64,000 nucleotides of DNA from Limnephilus marmoratus (Eukaryota; Arthropoda; Insecta; Trichoptera; Limnephilidae), in NCBI GenBank assembly GCA_917880885.1, contig OU862908.1, positions 14,371,501-14,435,500 of the forward strand, given 5' to 3'. Below the pieces are notes generated by a model. It was not told the origin of the DNA and made no database searches. It was given only the letters and a program-made list of their open reading frames with translations. The translations under genes and the position numbers were made by a program. Positions within the stretch are counted from its first letter, which is position 1; the number at the start of each line of letters is the position of its first letter. This document shows, in pieces, positions 24,190 through 34,059 of this stretch.

Positions 24190-25681
24190 TTTTTACACGT
24201 CACGGGGAGTCCGTCATAACTACTTATTGTTTGCTCGTCAACACAGGGTTGTTGATCGAGAGGGTGATTTATCTCATTAAATTGTTTTAAATACCTATTG
24301 GGTTACTGTCTTTCAATACTGGGCAAAATTTGTTGTAAATCGTTCATTCCTGTCACGTGAGACGTGAAAACGTGACAATATTCACCATGAGTCGTGCGAA
24401 CGAAATAATATCTACCCCCATGTTTGTGTGACCTACCAAGTGTAGATCACACGCCTTTTATTTTCTGTTATCAGAAAATTATTGCTTTTGCAGCAGAGTA
24501 CTCATTATCATGCCCGTGGACTTCCTGTCACAAGAACCCAGGAACTATCCACTATCTCAAAAGGACTAATCATACGCTTCACTCATGATTATGGGGCATC
24601 GTGTCGTAGGAGTTAAGTTGATGGACACAAAAAACACCTAACTCGTTGTCTGGAAGACGAACAAGAAAACCCCCCAGGTTTGTGAGATTTGAGCAAGGGT
24701 CTGTCATTTCTCGCAAACAAGTAGGAGAATAAAACGACCCTCTAATCTTCTACCCAATACACGTGGAGGATTAGACTCTTTTATGTCAGTGTACTCCTTT
24801 TGTCCTACACTACCAAATGGTATTGTAATGTGCCGGGATAACTGCTGTAGACCTTGTTTCACCTTCCACTCAGAGGTCGAATTTCGGAAATAGCCGAGTA
24901 CTCAGCAGTTTTCTTCGTTCAAATATTCCCAATTGTCACCCTTTCCCTTCCTCGAAATTATCCGTGAATGGGGATATATGCGTTACGCACTTGGCGTTTC
25001 GTTTGTCAAATGGGACAACCTTCATACACGGATCCTTTCAACTTCCTACTCCTTTCCCACTTTTCATAACTTATTTGTACTCAATGTTTTTGTTCTTCGA
25101 AAGTAGAAAAAATGCTACCGTATAGACGTGAGCATAGGTCATGGAAGACCAACTTCTTTCGAACGGGGCATTTTGTCATACGTACAAACCCTTACCCACG
25201 TGTTCTTGGAAATGTATTTAGTTTAAAAAAAAACTAAATGGGTTAAACAGAACCTTCCTTGAATACGTACCTGTAATATGTATAAGTCTGTAGTTGCATT
25301 TAGTTAACTCTCTCTCCGTCTCTCTCTCTCTCTACACGTCAAACAAATCCAATCTTTCTCAACATGCACAACTTGTTTCTCTCCAAACCTTTTCATCATT
25401 GGTCTACCAGGCAGGTAAAACTTCAAGAATTTTGTTCTAATAATAATTTTTCGCCGGATTAATAAGAAGACCAGCAGCTCTTCACCCTATCTACACCTGC
25501 GCCTCTCTTCATGCTGCCTTCACTACCGTCACGGAGGTCCCATGCCTTCAAACCCTGCGTACCAAAAGCACCCGACCGCACCTAACTTAACCTAGTGTGA
25601 GTCGTGCGTGTAGTTGCGAATTGTATCATCACAAAACCATCACTCAAACAAACCCGAGCACGTCAGCTCTAGGTTGGTTCA
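24190..25681 (+). other. Interior of the non-coding LTR element, no gene
   Basis: No convincing coding frame. Contains a CT-rich run (TCTCTCTC) near 25310-25333. Confidence 0.45.
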
Positions 25682-25970
25682 TGTTCCTGTTGCATCATGC
25701 AAATGTTCCTGCGGCATCTTGCAATGTTCCTGTTGCCATTGTACAAATGTCCCTGCGGCATCTTGCAAATGTTCCTGTTGCCATTGTACAAATGTCCCTG
25801 CGGCATCTTGCAAATGTTCCGGTTGCCATCGTGCAAATGTTCCTGCGGCATCTCGCAAATGTTCCTGTTGCCATTGTACAAATGTTCCTGCTGCATCTTG
25901 CAAATGTTCCAGCTACACCTTGCAAATGCTCTGTTGCCATCATGCCAATGCTCCTGTGCCCTTGCGCAAA
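25682..25970 (+). repeat. 22-23-bp minisatellite, about 13 units, two alternating forms
   Basis: Two unit types alternate: TGTTCCTGCGGCATCTTGCA and TGTTCCTGTTGCCATTGTAC, each followed by AA(A). The higher-order period is about 45 bp. The last units are degraded (TGCTCTGTTGCC, TGCTCCTGTGCC). Several frames on both strands stay open across the array, which explains overlapping long but meaningless frames. Confidence 0.92.
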
Positions 25971-26680
25971 TAACAATACCAACGATTGTTCACACAACAA
26001 TCCCACTGTATACAAACCAGTGTACCAACCACCATCACAACAACGGCTGTCATGCACACAAACCATCTCCTCTATAAAGGACCAACCACCAATCACAATT
26101 CCACTCTCCAGTACCTCAATGATGTCATACTGGCCCACCCACAGGATCCGGAAGCAGCTACCTTTTTGACCTCTGTGACAGGTAGAACCCCCTCCACCAC
26201 CAAGAAGCCTCATCCTGCGTTCTCTTCTTCGTGTTTTCTTTAAGGCCCTAGTGTTCCTTGAGTGTAATCTCAAACGGGCCAGGTTACTGTGACAAAGTAA
26301 CCTTGTAACTTCAGTGTAACGTTCAAACACCCCAGACATCCTACGCAAACCACGCTACGCAAACATAGCTCACAGACCAATGATACAATTTAGAGTCATT
26401 TTTTTTCTATCACTGCATAACCCTTGTACCTTTCTCCAGCAGGTCCTTGTTTATATTTATGTATGTCACTGCTCTTTCATGTACATTCATAGATAATTCT
26501 TTGTTCACCATGCTTTTTCTCTTTTGTTTTTGTTTTCTACTATTTTGTAGCTAGCAACTTTTTCTCTCTCTCTCCTTTTTCTCTTAAATGTTTTTTTTGC
26601 CCAAGTGCTGGCAGGGTAAGAGGATTTTTTAGCCCTACTGCTCCATTACCACGTCGCTTTTATTGCGGCGAGGGGGGAAG
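25971..26680 (+). other. Interior of the non-coding LTR element, 3' part
   Basis: No coding signal. It ends in GCGGCGAGGGGGGAAG at 26665-26680, a purine-rich run directly before the right LTR, the likely polypurine tract. Confidence 0.55.
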
Positions 26681-27395
26681 TGTTACGTTACAAAAGATAA
26701 AGAATAGACCCCCTTATTCCTGTTGCGAGGAGCTAGTGAATTGGCCCCCAGTGCACAGCTCGCCTCTCCGCCCCCCTCTCCGCCCCCCTCTCCGCACGCG
26801 GAGGTCTGTAGCCCAAGCGCCGATCGGCCCCCGGCATCCATTCCCCGGCTGGTCTCGGGCTTGACAACAGTGATTGCGCTAGTGCGCTGTTCGAGAACCT
26901 AAAAACTCGTGATTGTTTCTATAATGTGTATTGTGCTCGAGAAGGCTCCAGCCCACAGTAGCCTGTCTGACGACTACCTCATATCCTGCTTTGTGAGTAA
27001 AATGAATCTTTGTCCCCTCTGGTGTGTTACATCCCGCGTTTAAATTCACTAACACGTGTGGAGAGTTGAGAGTGAGAGAGAGTTCCCCGCCATGTTAAAA
27101 TACTAGACCTAGCAAGTACCCATGTGTAGTTTGCCGAGGCTGGCAATTGTAAAACCCTGTCTCCTTCTAAATGAATAAACCCTTTACGTGCAAAACTGTG
27201 TTCTGATTGAGGAAAGAGACCTGGAGATTGTGAGGAAAGAAGGAGGAGGAATTCACAAGCGAACCACAACACTCGCCTTGGTTTTAAGAGGAACCTTGCT
27301 TGCGCCGGCTCTGAGCTAGTTCTGTTGGCCTATGTATTGCGTGTCCTTTCCAGGTTTTGGTTTAGCAAATGGACGTATAAGCGGCAATGCTAACA
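26681..27395 (+). repeat. 3' LTR of the non-coding LTR element
   Basis: 715 bp; it differs from the left LTR by about 10 substitutions and one extra CCCCCCTCTCCG-type 12-bp block. Confidence 0.87.
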
Positions 27396-27399
27396 CAGA

Positions 27400-27666
27400 A
27401 ATCAACGGGCACTGCAAAAGGATGATCTGGTTATTCTGAAGGAAGATAATTTACCTCCACCATTATGGAAAATGGCGCGAGTCATATGTACACATCCCGG
27501 CGCGGATGGTGTAGTGCGAGTGGTTACCCTGAAAACCCCTCAAGGAATCTTTGTCAGGCCTATCACAAAGATATGTCCGATGCCTCTGGATCCGGAAGCT
27601 GAACCTGTAACGGACGCCCCGGACCCTTCCGTCAGTCCGGACACCCCGGACGACCATGATGAATAA
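27400..27666 (+). pseudogene. BEL integrase C-terminal end
   Basis: Continues the BEL pol frame broken at 20379: QRALQKDDLVILKEDNLPPP, then WKMARVICTHPGADGVVRVV, GIFVRPITKICP and a Pro/Asp-rich tail (TDAPDPSVSPDTPDD) to TAA at 27664-27666. This is the C-terminal domain normally found at the end of BEL/Pao pol proteins. Confidence 0.85.
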
Positions 27667-28512
27667 ATTAAAAAAAAAAACTTTTTTAGGGTGAAGATAT
27701 AAAAAGAAGACCCTTTAAAAGTACCAAACTCAGGAACAACATGACGACCTATTAATTGATGATTGATTATATTTATTGTCTTTATTATGTTATTACTGTT
27801 TCACAGTATAATAAATTGACGTAAAATTACTGCCTCAACACAGGCTAGCCTAGTGAGGCAGGTTACGAGAAACCTAAATTTATAATTATAAATCTCTATT
27901 GTTTAAGTACCTACTGGATATATGTATTTTGTTTTCTGTTATTAACTTTTGTACTCATCCAACTTTTAAACTTTACTTTTACTGTACTTATGATGTATTT
28001 TTTGTTTTTGTAATTATAAATCTTAATTTTTTTGTTCAATAAAGATATATTATTATTATTATTATGCACCCCGCACTGTGGTGCTTATATCGTGGACTGC
28101 ACCTGGAGAAGATCAAAACAAATGGACTTGAAAAAAAAGGGACAATTGTGTTGTGTTGGGTTGTGTTTTATTATAATGTTATTTTGTGTTGAGTTATTAT
28201 TTAAATATGTAAAAAAAAAATTGTGGGTTAATTTAAGTTTATGTAAATAGTTTAGGTTAATCTCTTTAAAATCCAACTTGTGAATGTATATTTTAAATAA
28301 TAGTATAATACTCAGTGTAGGATTATAGTTTTGAAAAATAAGTTTTTGGCTGCTAATTTATAAAAGGTTAAATTATTTGTTAGTATTTGTACAGTATTTA
28401 GATTTAGGAATTGTGTTTTTTGCCTTGGTTGTTTTCTCCTGTTTTTTGTTATGTTTTCTTGAAGGGTTCATAAATCAATAAAGGCGATTCATGAACCCCG
28501 GGGGGCGGACTA
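27667..28512 (+). other. BEL 3' untranslated region with a LINE tail
   Basis: No gene. Within it, AATAAA at 28039 followed by a (TAT)n tail to about 28064 looks like the 3' end of an inserted LINE. The last bases before the LTR (CCCCGGGGGGCGGAC, 28496-28510) are the likely polypurine tract. Confidence 0.5.
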
Positions 28513-28935
28513 TGTTGAAAATTGACATGCTACCGGCATCTGTTGGTTGGTTGGAGTAAACTCCGACTTTGTATCGATCCAATAAGATGGTGTGAGTCTC
28601 TACTAAAAGACTAAGACCGAATCGGTGGTTTAGGAACCTGTTTTAACCACGAGTTAGGTAGAAGCCATATTGGTAAACACTCGCATCAGATGTTGGTAGT
28701 GTTTTATTCTATAAATGTGTGCAGTTTTTATGCTATAAAAAGGCTAGCATCCGAGTATTATGGCTTCTTTCCTACGCAAAGTTTAAATGGTAAACAACTG
28801 CCAGTATTGGCTTGGTGTATTCAGTATTATCACCGTTATTTTATACATTTCTAAAACATGTTACACTGTGAAAATAAAAAGTGAAGTTTTTTGTAAAAAG
28901 AGTTATTTATTAAAAGGACCCTTACAATTTTAACA
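28513..28935 (+). repeat. BEL 3' LTR
   Basis: 423 bp, pairs with 14817-15242; the GTTTG duplication follows at 28936-28940. Confidence 0.93.
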
Positions 28936-29037
28936 GTTTGTTTTTTTATAGTTTAATTTATTATTTATCATGTTGAAAAAATTTTTGAAGCAGCAATTCT
29001 GTCCTCTTTTTTTGGAAACCGTATTGATTAGTATCTT

Positions 29038-29301
29038 TTATAGAAAACTCTTCTCTGAAATTTTGAATAAATAATAACAGTCATATTCTTCTAGAAGTGA
29101 TTTCCAATCATAATTTTGAATATTATTGTCGATATGTCTCTGCGAAAGAATCGTTGTATTTTCTGTTTTGTTCAAGTTTACTTGTTCCATAGAATCTAAC
29201 TGAACATTAATAGTCGTGGTGTGGTGATCTGCAATGTTATAATCACGTACGTATGCGGAGATTGAACTCACACCTGCAAAACTCTGGCGGATTAATTTCA
29301 T
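29038..29301 (-). CDS. Unrecognised 87-codon frame
   Basis: An open frame on the minus strand beginning MKLIRQSFAGVSS and ending EKSFL, rich in Asn, Asp and Ile. No signal peptide, membrane segment or known motif is visible. It lies outside any transposon I can delimit. GTTTTGCAGGTGTGAGTT near its start could act as a splice acceptor or donor, so it might be part of an exon, or be chance. Confidence 0.12.
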   Translation of the reverse strand: MKLIRQSFAGVSSISAYVRDYNIADHHTTTINVQLDSMEQVNLNKTENTTILSQRHIDNNIQNYDWKSLLEEYDCYYLFKISEKSFL

Positions 29302-29806
29302 ATCACGTCAAGACTTTGAAGTCGCTTGGATTTATATTAACTTAGGATGTATTTCACCATCTTTTGGTAGCTTATCCACGGGATAAAGTTTTTTTTACAT
29401 TAATTAGCAATAGTTGTTGTATTATTATAAATAAATATGATTTTATCCGGTGAAATAGGTCGCCATGCTTTCTTATTTGATCAAGCTGTATGTTTAATAA
29501 TTTAACGATCGTCTACTTTGCTCTTTCAACCATCCATATCTCCGTAAATACATTTAATATAAATTCCACACTTTAGATATTCCTAAAACAAATATTTATG
29601 CAACCATTAAAAATATTCTGTGTACCTAAAATAATACATTTTTTTTTTAATAAGAATGAACCCGTTTCAATGTCAAATGCAACGGCAGATTACAAATTTC
29701 TTTGGGATAGACAGATAAAACAATATATTATGTCATTTCAAATTTGTTAAAGATTAATCAGGGAGAGATGTAACATAAAACGATAAAATTTATTAATTTT
29801 TTTTTT
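29302..29806. other. No gene seen
   Basis: AT-rich, nothing recognisable. Confidence 0.4.
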
Positions 29807-29900
29807 TATTTATTTTATTTACATATGCATATATATTACAATACATTACAATGTGATCATTTGTCTGTCCAACTGGGCAGAATACCCGTTTCAGGACAGC
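29807..29900 (-). repeat. LINE 3' end, antisense
   Basis: On the minus strand it carries GAAACGGGTATTCTGCCCAG and TTGGACAGACAAATGATC, and ends in an A-rich AAATA tail. The same motif (AAACGGGCAAATTGCC, then TTGGACAGCCAAAAGATC) is in the 3' UTR of the LINE at 52850-52890, so both belong to one LINE family. Confidence 0.65.
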
Positions 29901-30066
29901 CAAATTGTATATTTAGTTCATAATATTCTTAACAAAGGAATAGTTTCGTTCAAGATATCACGGGAATTTGCTTCTGTCAAGACAACTTTTGAGAACACTA
30001 ATAATTGTATATAATTAAGGGATGGTTTCTTTATGTCTTTAAAAGAATCGCAAAGATGTGGTTTTT

Positions 30067-30366
30067 TTCAAGGTCAATTTGGAGAACGTAAATAAATGCA
30101 TTCAGAGTGAATGCATTTATTAGTGTTCTATGAGTGTTTTCTTTAGTGAGATCACAAGTAGGAGATTCTTTCCAGGCCATTTTAGAGAACATTTACAATT
30201 GCATAATCAGAATTTACACATTTATAAACCAATATTTGACATATGAATTCACAATGTATTTATAACTATTTAATTTTAACAAAGTACTATAATTTTTAGA
30301 ATTTACACAATTATAATCCAAATCTATGACAAATGATTTTTCAAGCTCGTTTTGGAGAACGTTAAT
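30067..30366. repeat. Three spaced copies of a 27-bp motif
   Basis: Related 27-bp segments at 30067-30093, 30170-30196 and 30340-30366, all of the form TTC.AGG.C..TTTGGAGAAC. They are 103 and 170 bp apart, separated by unrelated AT-rich sequence. Function unknown. Confidence 0.55.
30091..30121. repeat. Perfect 13-bp inverted repeat
   Basis: AATAAATGCATTC at 30091-30103 and its exact complement at 30109-30121 with a 5-nt loop. Confidence 0.88.
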
Positions 30367-30670
30367 TTATTTAGTTGTAAATAATAAATAATAAAGGCAG
30401 TACCTCCATCTTTAACATGAAAAAACAAATAGATTAGATAAAGTTACGATGTGAATAAAAAGTATATAAATTAAATTAAAAAAATAGGCAACGAAAATTT
30501 TGTACAGTGAGATATATAATATCAATATGTTACGATTAAAAAAATAGGTACATAATATAAAAATCCAACCAACAAATTTAAAAGTGATCCACGGTTTGCA
30601 AAATTGCAACATTAACCGTGTCTTTTACACCTATAAATATGTTTTGCTGTGTCAAGCCGATGCGATGTAT

Positions 30671-30726
30671 CGATGGTACCGACCTCCTGTACCTCTCTAT
30701 GGAGTTGCAGGAGTTCGAAACCATCG
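30671..30726 (+). ncRNA. miRNA-precursor-like hairpin (candidate)
   Basis: Arms 30671-30695 and 30702-30726 pair over 25 positions: by hand 20 Watson-Crick pairs, one G-U and four mismatches, with a 6-nt loop. The arm lengths fit a miRNA duplex. Nothing shows that it is expressed, and the stem does not clearly extend outside these bases as longer insect precursors do. A small inverted-repeat remnant is the alternative. Confidence 0.25.
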
Positions 30727-30988
30727 GACTTATCCAATTTCGAATTCAATATTTTAGGTAAAAAGTTAACCAACTTTTTTTTTCAATGAAATTACAAAGG
30801 CATTACATTTAATTCCATTAATAATTGCATTCCGAAAAAGTGAATGAGTAATTATCTTATCTTCCGAATAAGTAATTATCTTTGTATTGTCCTTTTTTAT
30901 GCCTAAGTTGAGATGTGTGTAGTATTTTCTCTTTCCAATGCGTCAATTTGGTGTTTATAAAATAGAGAAGTCAATATTCTTTAAGTAA

Positions 30989-31150
30989 GGGAACGTACCC
31001 ATACTACGTGACACGTTTAGGGGGGGGGTCTTCAAAATGTCACGCTCCATACAAATGAGCGGCGGGTTGCTTAGGATTTTGGTCACCGGGGGGGGGGGGG
31101 GGGGGGTTAAAAATTGCAAAAAGTTGGTCACGTAGTATGGGTACGTTCCC
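30989..31150. mobile_element. 162-bp Harbinger-like MITE, copy 1
   Basis: Ends GGGAACGTACCCATACTACG and its complement CGTAGTATGGGTACGTTCCC, flanked by TAA on both sides (30986-30988, 31151-31153). A 3-bp TAA duplication suits PIF/Harbinger elements. The interior has two poly-G runs. A second copy of the same length is at 53796-53957. Confidence 0.85.
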
Positions 31151-31290
31151 TAAGATGGTTAATTTTATCGAAAGTCATTAGGAAATCAGTATATAGTATA
31201 TACATATACATGCATATGGAAATCAGCATAAATGGGAATGTTTTGACTCACTTCCTCACCCCACATCATTTAAGTTCTTGTTTATTTTAG

Positions 31291-31554
31291 ATAAGTTTAA
31301 AGTGACTTCCATCGGCCCGATGAAAGCCGGGTATACAAGTGTGGACTCACTGGAAGGCATGATAAGGGTGCACAACACATCGTCCGACGTGCTCACCGCG
31401 TTGCAGCACTGCGCCCGTGAAGGGTCCGCCCTGGCTGTCCCCCTCGCCGCGCAGGAACTTGAATTCTACGTAAATCTCATTAAGCACCAAAACAATAATT
31501 ATTGGGTGGGATTATACGAAAATTTCGGCCAAAAAACTTTTCAGAACCTTGATG
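31291..31554 (+). CDS. C-type lectin-like domain exon, N-terminal half
   Basis: 88 codons between the acceptor TTTATTTTAG (ends 31290) and the donor GTAAGT (31555), phase 1 at both ends. After a lead (SIGPMKAGYTSVDSLEGM) it has the lectin-domain start: ALQHCAREGSALAVP with the first conserved Cys, AQELEFYVNLI, then YWVGLYENFG and a Gly-terminated loop FQNLDG. The HCAREGSALAVP stretch is like insect immulectins. Base composition is more GC-rich than the surroundings, as expected for a conserved exon. It should be spliced to 34060. A secreted, possibly immune-recognition lectin is the family inference. Confidence 0.85.
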
Positions 31555-31739
31555 GTAAGTCAACCTTTTCAGCCATTTTTCAGCGACATCCCACATCTCT
31601 ATAAATTTCGCAATTACAGGTGGACAAAAATATCTTCATCAGCATCTGCCGGGAGGATGTGCAGCGGATGTCATCCATAGAATAGGTGTGGGATGGATTA
31701 AATTCTGATCCGTAACCGGAATATTTTGTGACTCCAAAA

Positions 31740-32156
31740 TGCCTATGAAACTAAGGAAAGATATACCCGACTATTGTTAGACCCGCGATAATGTACATAT
31801 ATCTCCGAATGCTGGACTACGGACAACTCTCCTACTCTAGGCAACTCGAAACAGCAGAAATGCGAATGCTTAGATGGTTGGCAGGAGTATCACTAAAAGA
31901 TGAGATTAAAAGTTCACGCATTCGTGGTAACCTGGGTGTCACAGACATAGACAGTAAGCTGGAGGAACGACAGTTGAGATGGTATGGGCACTTAAGACGG
32001 AGACCATCAGATCACACAGTGAAGCAGGCAATATCTATGGAGCTTCATCTTCAGTCATCCAGAGGAAGACCAAAGAACTTCTGGATGACTCAATGCTTCA
32101 GAGAAACGGCCTGGATGGAAACGATACTCAGAACTGAAGAATCTACAACCTGAGGA
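31740..32156 (+). pseudogene. RTE-type LINE C-terminal fragment
   Basis: Shows the end of an RTE-clade reverse transcriptase: YPTIVRPAIMY, ETAEMRMLRWLAGVSLKDEI, IRGNLGVTDIDSKLEERQLR, WYGHLRRRPSDH. The catalytic part is absent. It sits in the intron between lectin exons and has no intact frame upstream. Confidence 0.8.
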
Positions 32157-32954
32157 CGAGAAGAGCCAACCACAACATCATACCTAAGCAATGAGTTGGG
32201 ACAGCGCAAGGAAGAAGATCTGCCGGGTAATCTAATCCAAGCAGTTTGGAAACGATAATTATCACACTAAGATGGATGACCGTGTTAAATAGCGCAGCGT
32301 GTTAGATATAATTAGTAACAAACAGTTAATAATTACTGAGCGTTCTTAATATATTCGATATCAACTGTTGTTTGTACGTTAGTGATCTGTAGTTGTCCTA
32401 GGGAACGGTGAGAAGTTACCGAATGTTACCCTATCAATCCTTATCGATCGAACACGCTAGGATCCCAGAAAGGATCTCATGGTTCCAAGGAGCAATACGG
32501 CAAAGAATCAAAAGATACACATTTGGGACCAAAATTATATAATAAAATCCTCCTTCATTAAAGATTAAAACATGCAAAAAGTCCTACATCTGTCCAAACT
32601 AAATGGTTGATTGTGATGTGTAGAGGGGAGTCTGAAAACTGTTAAATAATGTCACTGAAAATTACACATTTTTACTTACCAATGAGATACTCCGTAATAA
32701 CGTAGATAGTTTTAATAATAACAACATAATTCATTTGGCATTTTCACGAGCATTTGGTTCCTTAGAACAGGCAATCTGCCTTGCCAGGAACGAATATCGA
32801 CCGGACAAGGCGTAATAACACTTTAGCACATTTAATTAAAATAAAATAAAACGCATTGCCGACTTGGATTGAAGCGTTCCACTGACACTAGAAAAATTTA
32901 GGAAATTGCCTGAATCATGTATTTCATCTAAACCATGATAAAAAAGACTCCAGA

Positions 32955-33750
32955 TACTAATATCTACAGCCTGTACGTCGGACGAATATCTACAGCTCAT
33001 ATGTTGGACTAATATCTATGAACTTCAGAGTGTTGACTAATATCTACAGAGCTAATGTCGGACGAATATCTATGACGGTCCCAGTGTCGACTAATATCTA
33101 CAGAGCGTGGGTTGAACTAATATCTACAGAGCGTAGGTTGGACTAATATCTGCAGAGGGCAGCTGAGCAAGAGGTTGTACGGAAAAGCATAAATTACTTC
33201 AATTACGTAATTACTAATTACGTAAAGGCTTAAACGTTTAAAGTACGTACATGAAGTTTTGCATAATATTATGTATTTTGCTGTTTACGAGGACAATAAT
33301 TTATTGAACAAACATGAAGTTCTTAACACAAAGAAATTAATTTATTTCGAAATACACGGCACCACAACCTAACCTTACCTAACCTAACCTAAACTAACCT
33401 AAGTGACATAGAAATGGTCATGGTAACAGACTAAATAATTTAGAAGCACTCGAAATAAAGAAAACTGTTAAAACAAAAACCAAATCCTTAATATTCAGCT
33501 AAATGTGTCCAATAGTCCGATATTAGGGATTTTTACATACATAAATTAAGTTTTTTAAACTGCATACGCAATATTACGTTATTCCAATATGATAAATCCA
33601 ACCTCTGCCAGTGCTGTAGATATTCGTCAACACTTTGGTTCTCATAGATATAAGTCAGCAGTTTGAGCTGTAGATATTCGTACGCACTTTGGTTCTCATA
33701 GATATTAGTCCGATTTTTTCAGTTTTTGGAATTCCTGGAGATATTAGTAG
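32955..33750. mobile_element. Foldback-like structure: inverted arrays of a 27-bp repeat
   Basis: Left array: eight units with cores ACTAATATCTACAG or ACGAATATCTATG at 32955, 32982, 33008, 33036, 33062, 33090, 33116 and 33142 (steps of 26-28 bp). Right array: at least five units in the opposite orientation (CTGTAGATATTCGTC and variants) at 33614, 33641, 33668, 33696 and 33735. The roughly 440 bp between are AT-rich with an AATTACGTAATT palindrome and a telomere-type repeat. Inverted arms made of short tandem repeats resemble foldback elements; no transposase is seen. Confidence 0.6.
33368..33402 (-). repeat. Interstitial (TTAGG)n-type telomere repeat, 7 units
   Basis: Seven consecutive 5-bp units on the + strand read CCTAA except two with one change (CCTTA, ACTAA). 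TTAGG is the common arthropod telomere repeat. Too short to indicate a chromosome end. Confidence 0.7.
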
Positions 33751-34059
33751 ACGCCTCCTGATAAAAAATCATAATATTGCCGATGTATGTTTTGGTGCAA
33801 TTGCAATTTGATACGGGCCAGATTCAATCTTGCCACACTCGCTCTCGGCAAGATCACAATATTTATAGAGTAAGATTGCACCTCACACTTGTCAATGTCT
33901 TTTATATGAAAAAAAAAACTGAGAATTTCGGAAAAGTTATTATTTATCATTCTTATGTCGCTATCGTGTAACTTTGTTCTTTGGGAATTGTTAGTCAATT
34001 TGTTATCTGTGAAACTGTTTGTTTGCATGTTTGTCTAATGGAAAGTATTGTTGTTGAAG

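Larger units (their letters stand above)
20380..27395 (+). mobile_element. Non-coding LTR element (LARD-like) nested in BEL integrase
   Basis: LTRs at 20380-21082 (703 bp) and 26681-27395 (715 bp) start TGTTACGTTA and end CTAATA/CTAACA. Next to them are CAGT (20376-20379) and CAGA (27396-27399), a 4-bp duplication with one change; with it the BEL reading frame would close over the site. A TGGCTTCCAAC stretch just inside the left LTR fits a primer binding site, and GAGGGGGGAAG just before the right LTR fits a polypurine tract. The 5.6-kb interior has no gag, protease, reverse transcriptase or integrase that I can see; it has three tandem arrays and only short frames. It is therefore non-autonomous. 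The LTRs differ by about 10 substitutions and a 12-bp duplication, so it is fairly young. Confidence 0.85.
14817..28935 (+). mobile_element. BEL/Pao LTR retrotransposon with a second LTR element inside
   Basis: LTRs at 14817-15242 and 28513-28935 start TGTTGAAAATTGAC and end TTTTAACA. The flanking 5 bases are GTTTG on both sides (14812-14816 and 28936-28940). The + strand interior has a gag with BEL-type capsid and three zinc knuckles, protease, reverse transcriptase with YMDD, RNase H and integrase, split by an element at 20380-27395. Without that insert the element would be about 7.1 kb, a normal BEL length. Nonsense codons, frameshifts and small deletions make this copy dead. The LTRs differ by about 2.4 percent by eye plus a small indel. 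Confidence 0.93.
395..31290 (+). other. Putative giant intron of the lectin gene (about 31 kb)
   Basis: Inferred from phase: the exon ending at 394 and the exon starting at 31291 are both phase 1, and together they give the end of one lectin domain followed by the start of the next. The space between holds only transposons and repeats, listed separately. The alternative is two neighbouring lectin genes in the same direction. From 403 to 721 I see nothing but AT-rich sequence. Confidence 0.45.

Noticed and set aside
23969..24280. Protein with 10-residue repeats (IIGASLTIST-like)
   Set aside because: Only three units from a 30-bp DNA repeat in a non-coding element; no gene context.
25597..26348. 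Long overlapping frames on both strands across 25597-26348
   Set aside because: They follow from a 22-23-bp repeat that stays open in many frames; no start context, domain or codon bias supports a protein.
32955..33160. CRISPR-like array of 27-bp repeats
   Set aside because: Repeats are contiguous and degenerate with no spacers, the array has an inverted partner, and the DNA is eukaryotic.
33368..33402. Chromosome end marked by telomere repeat
   Set aside because: Only seven imperfect units, with host exons and transposons on both sides.
33744..34028. Minus-strand 94-codon frame next to the lectin exon
   Set aside because: Overlaps the end of the inverted repeat array and the lectin intron; no motif.
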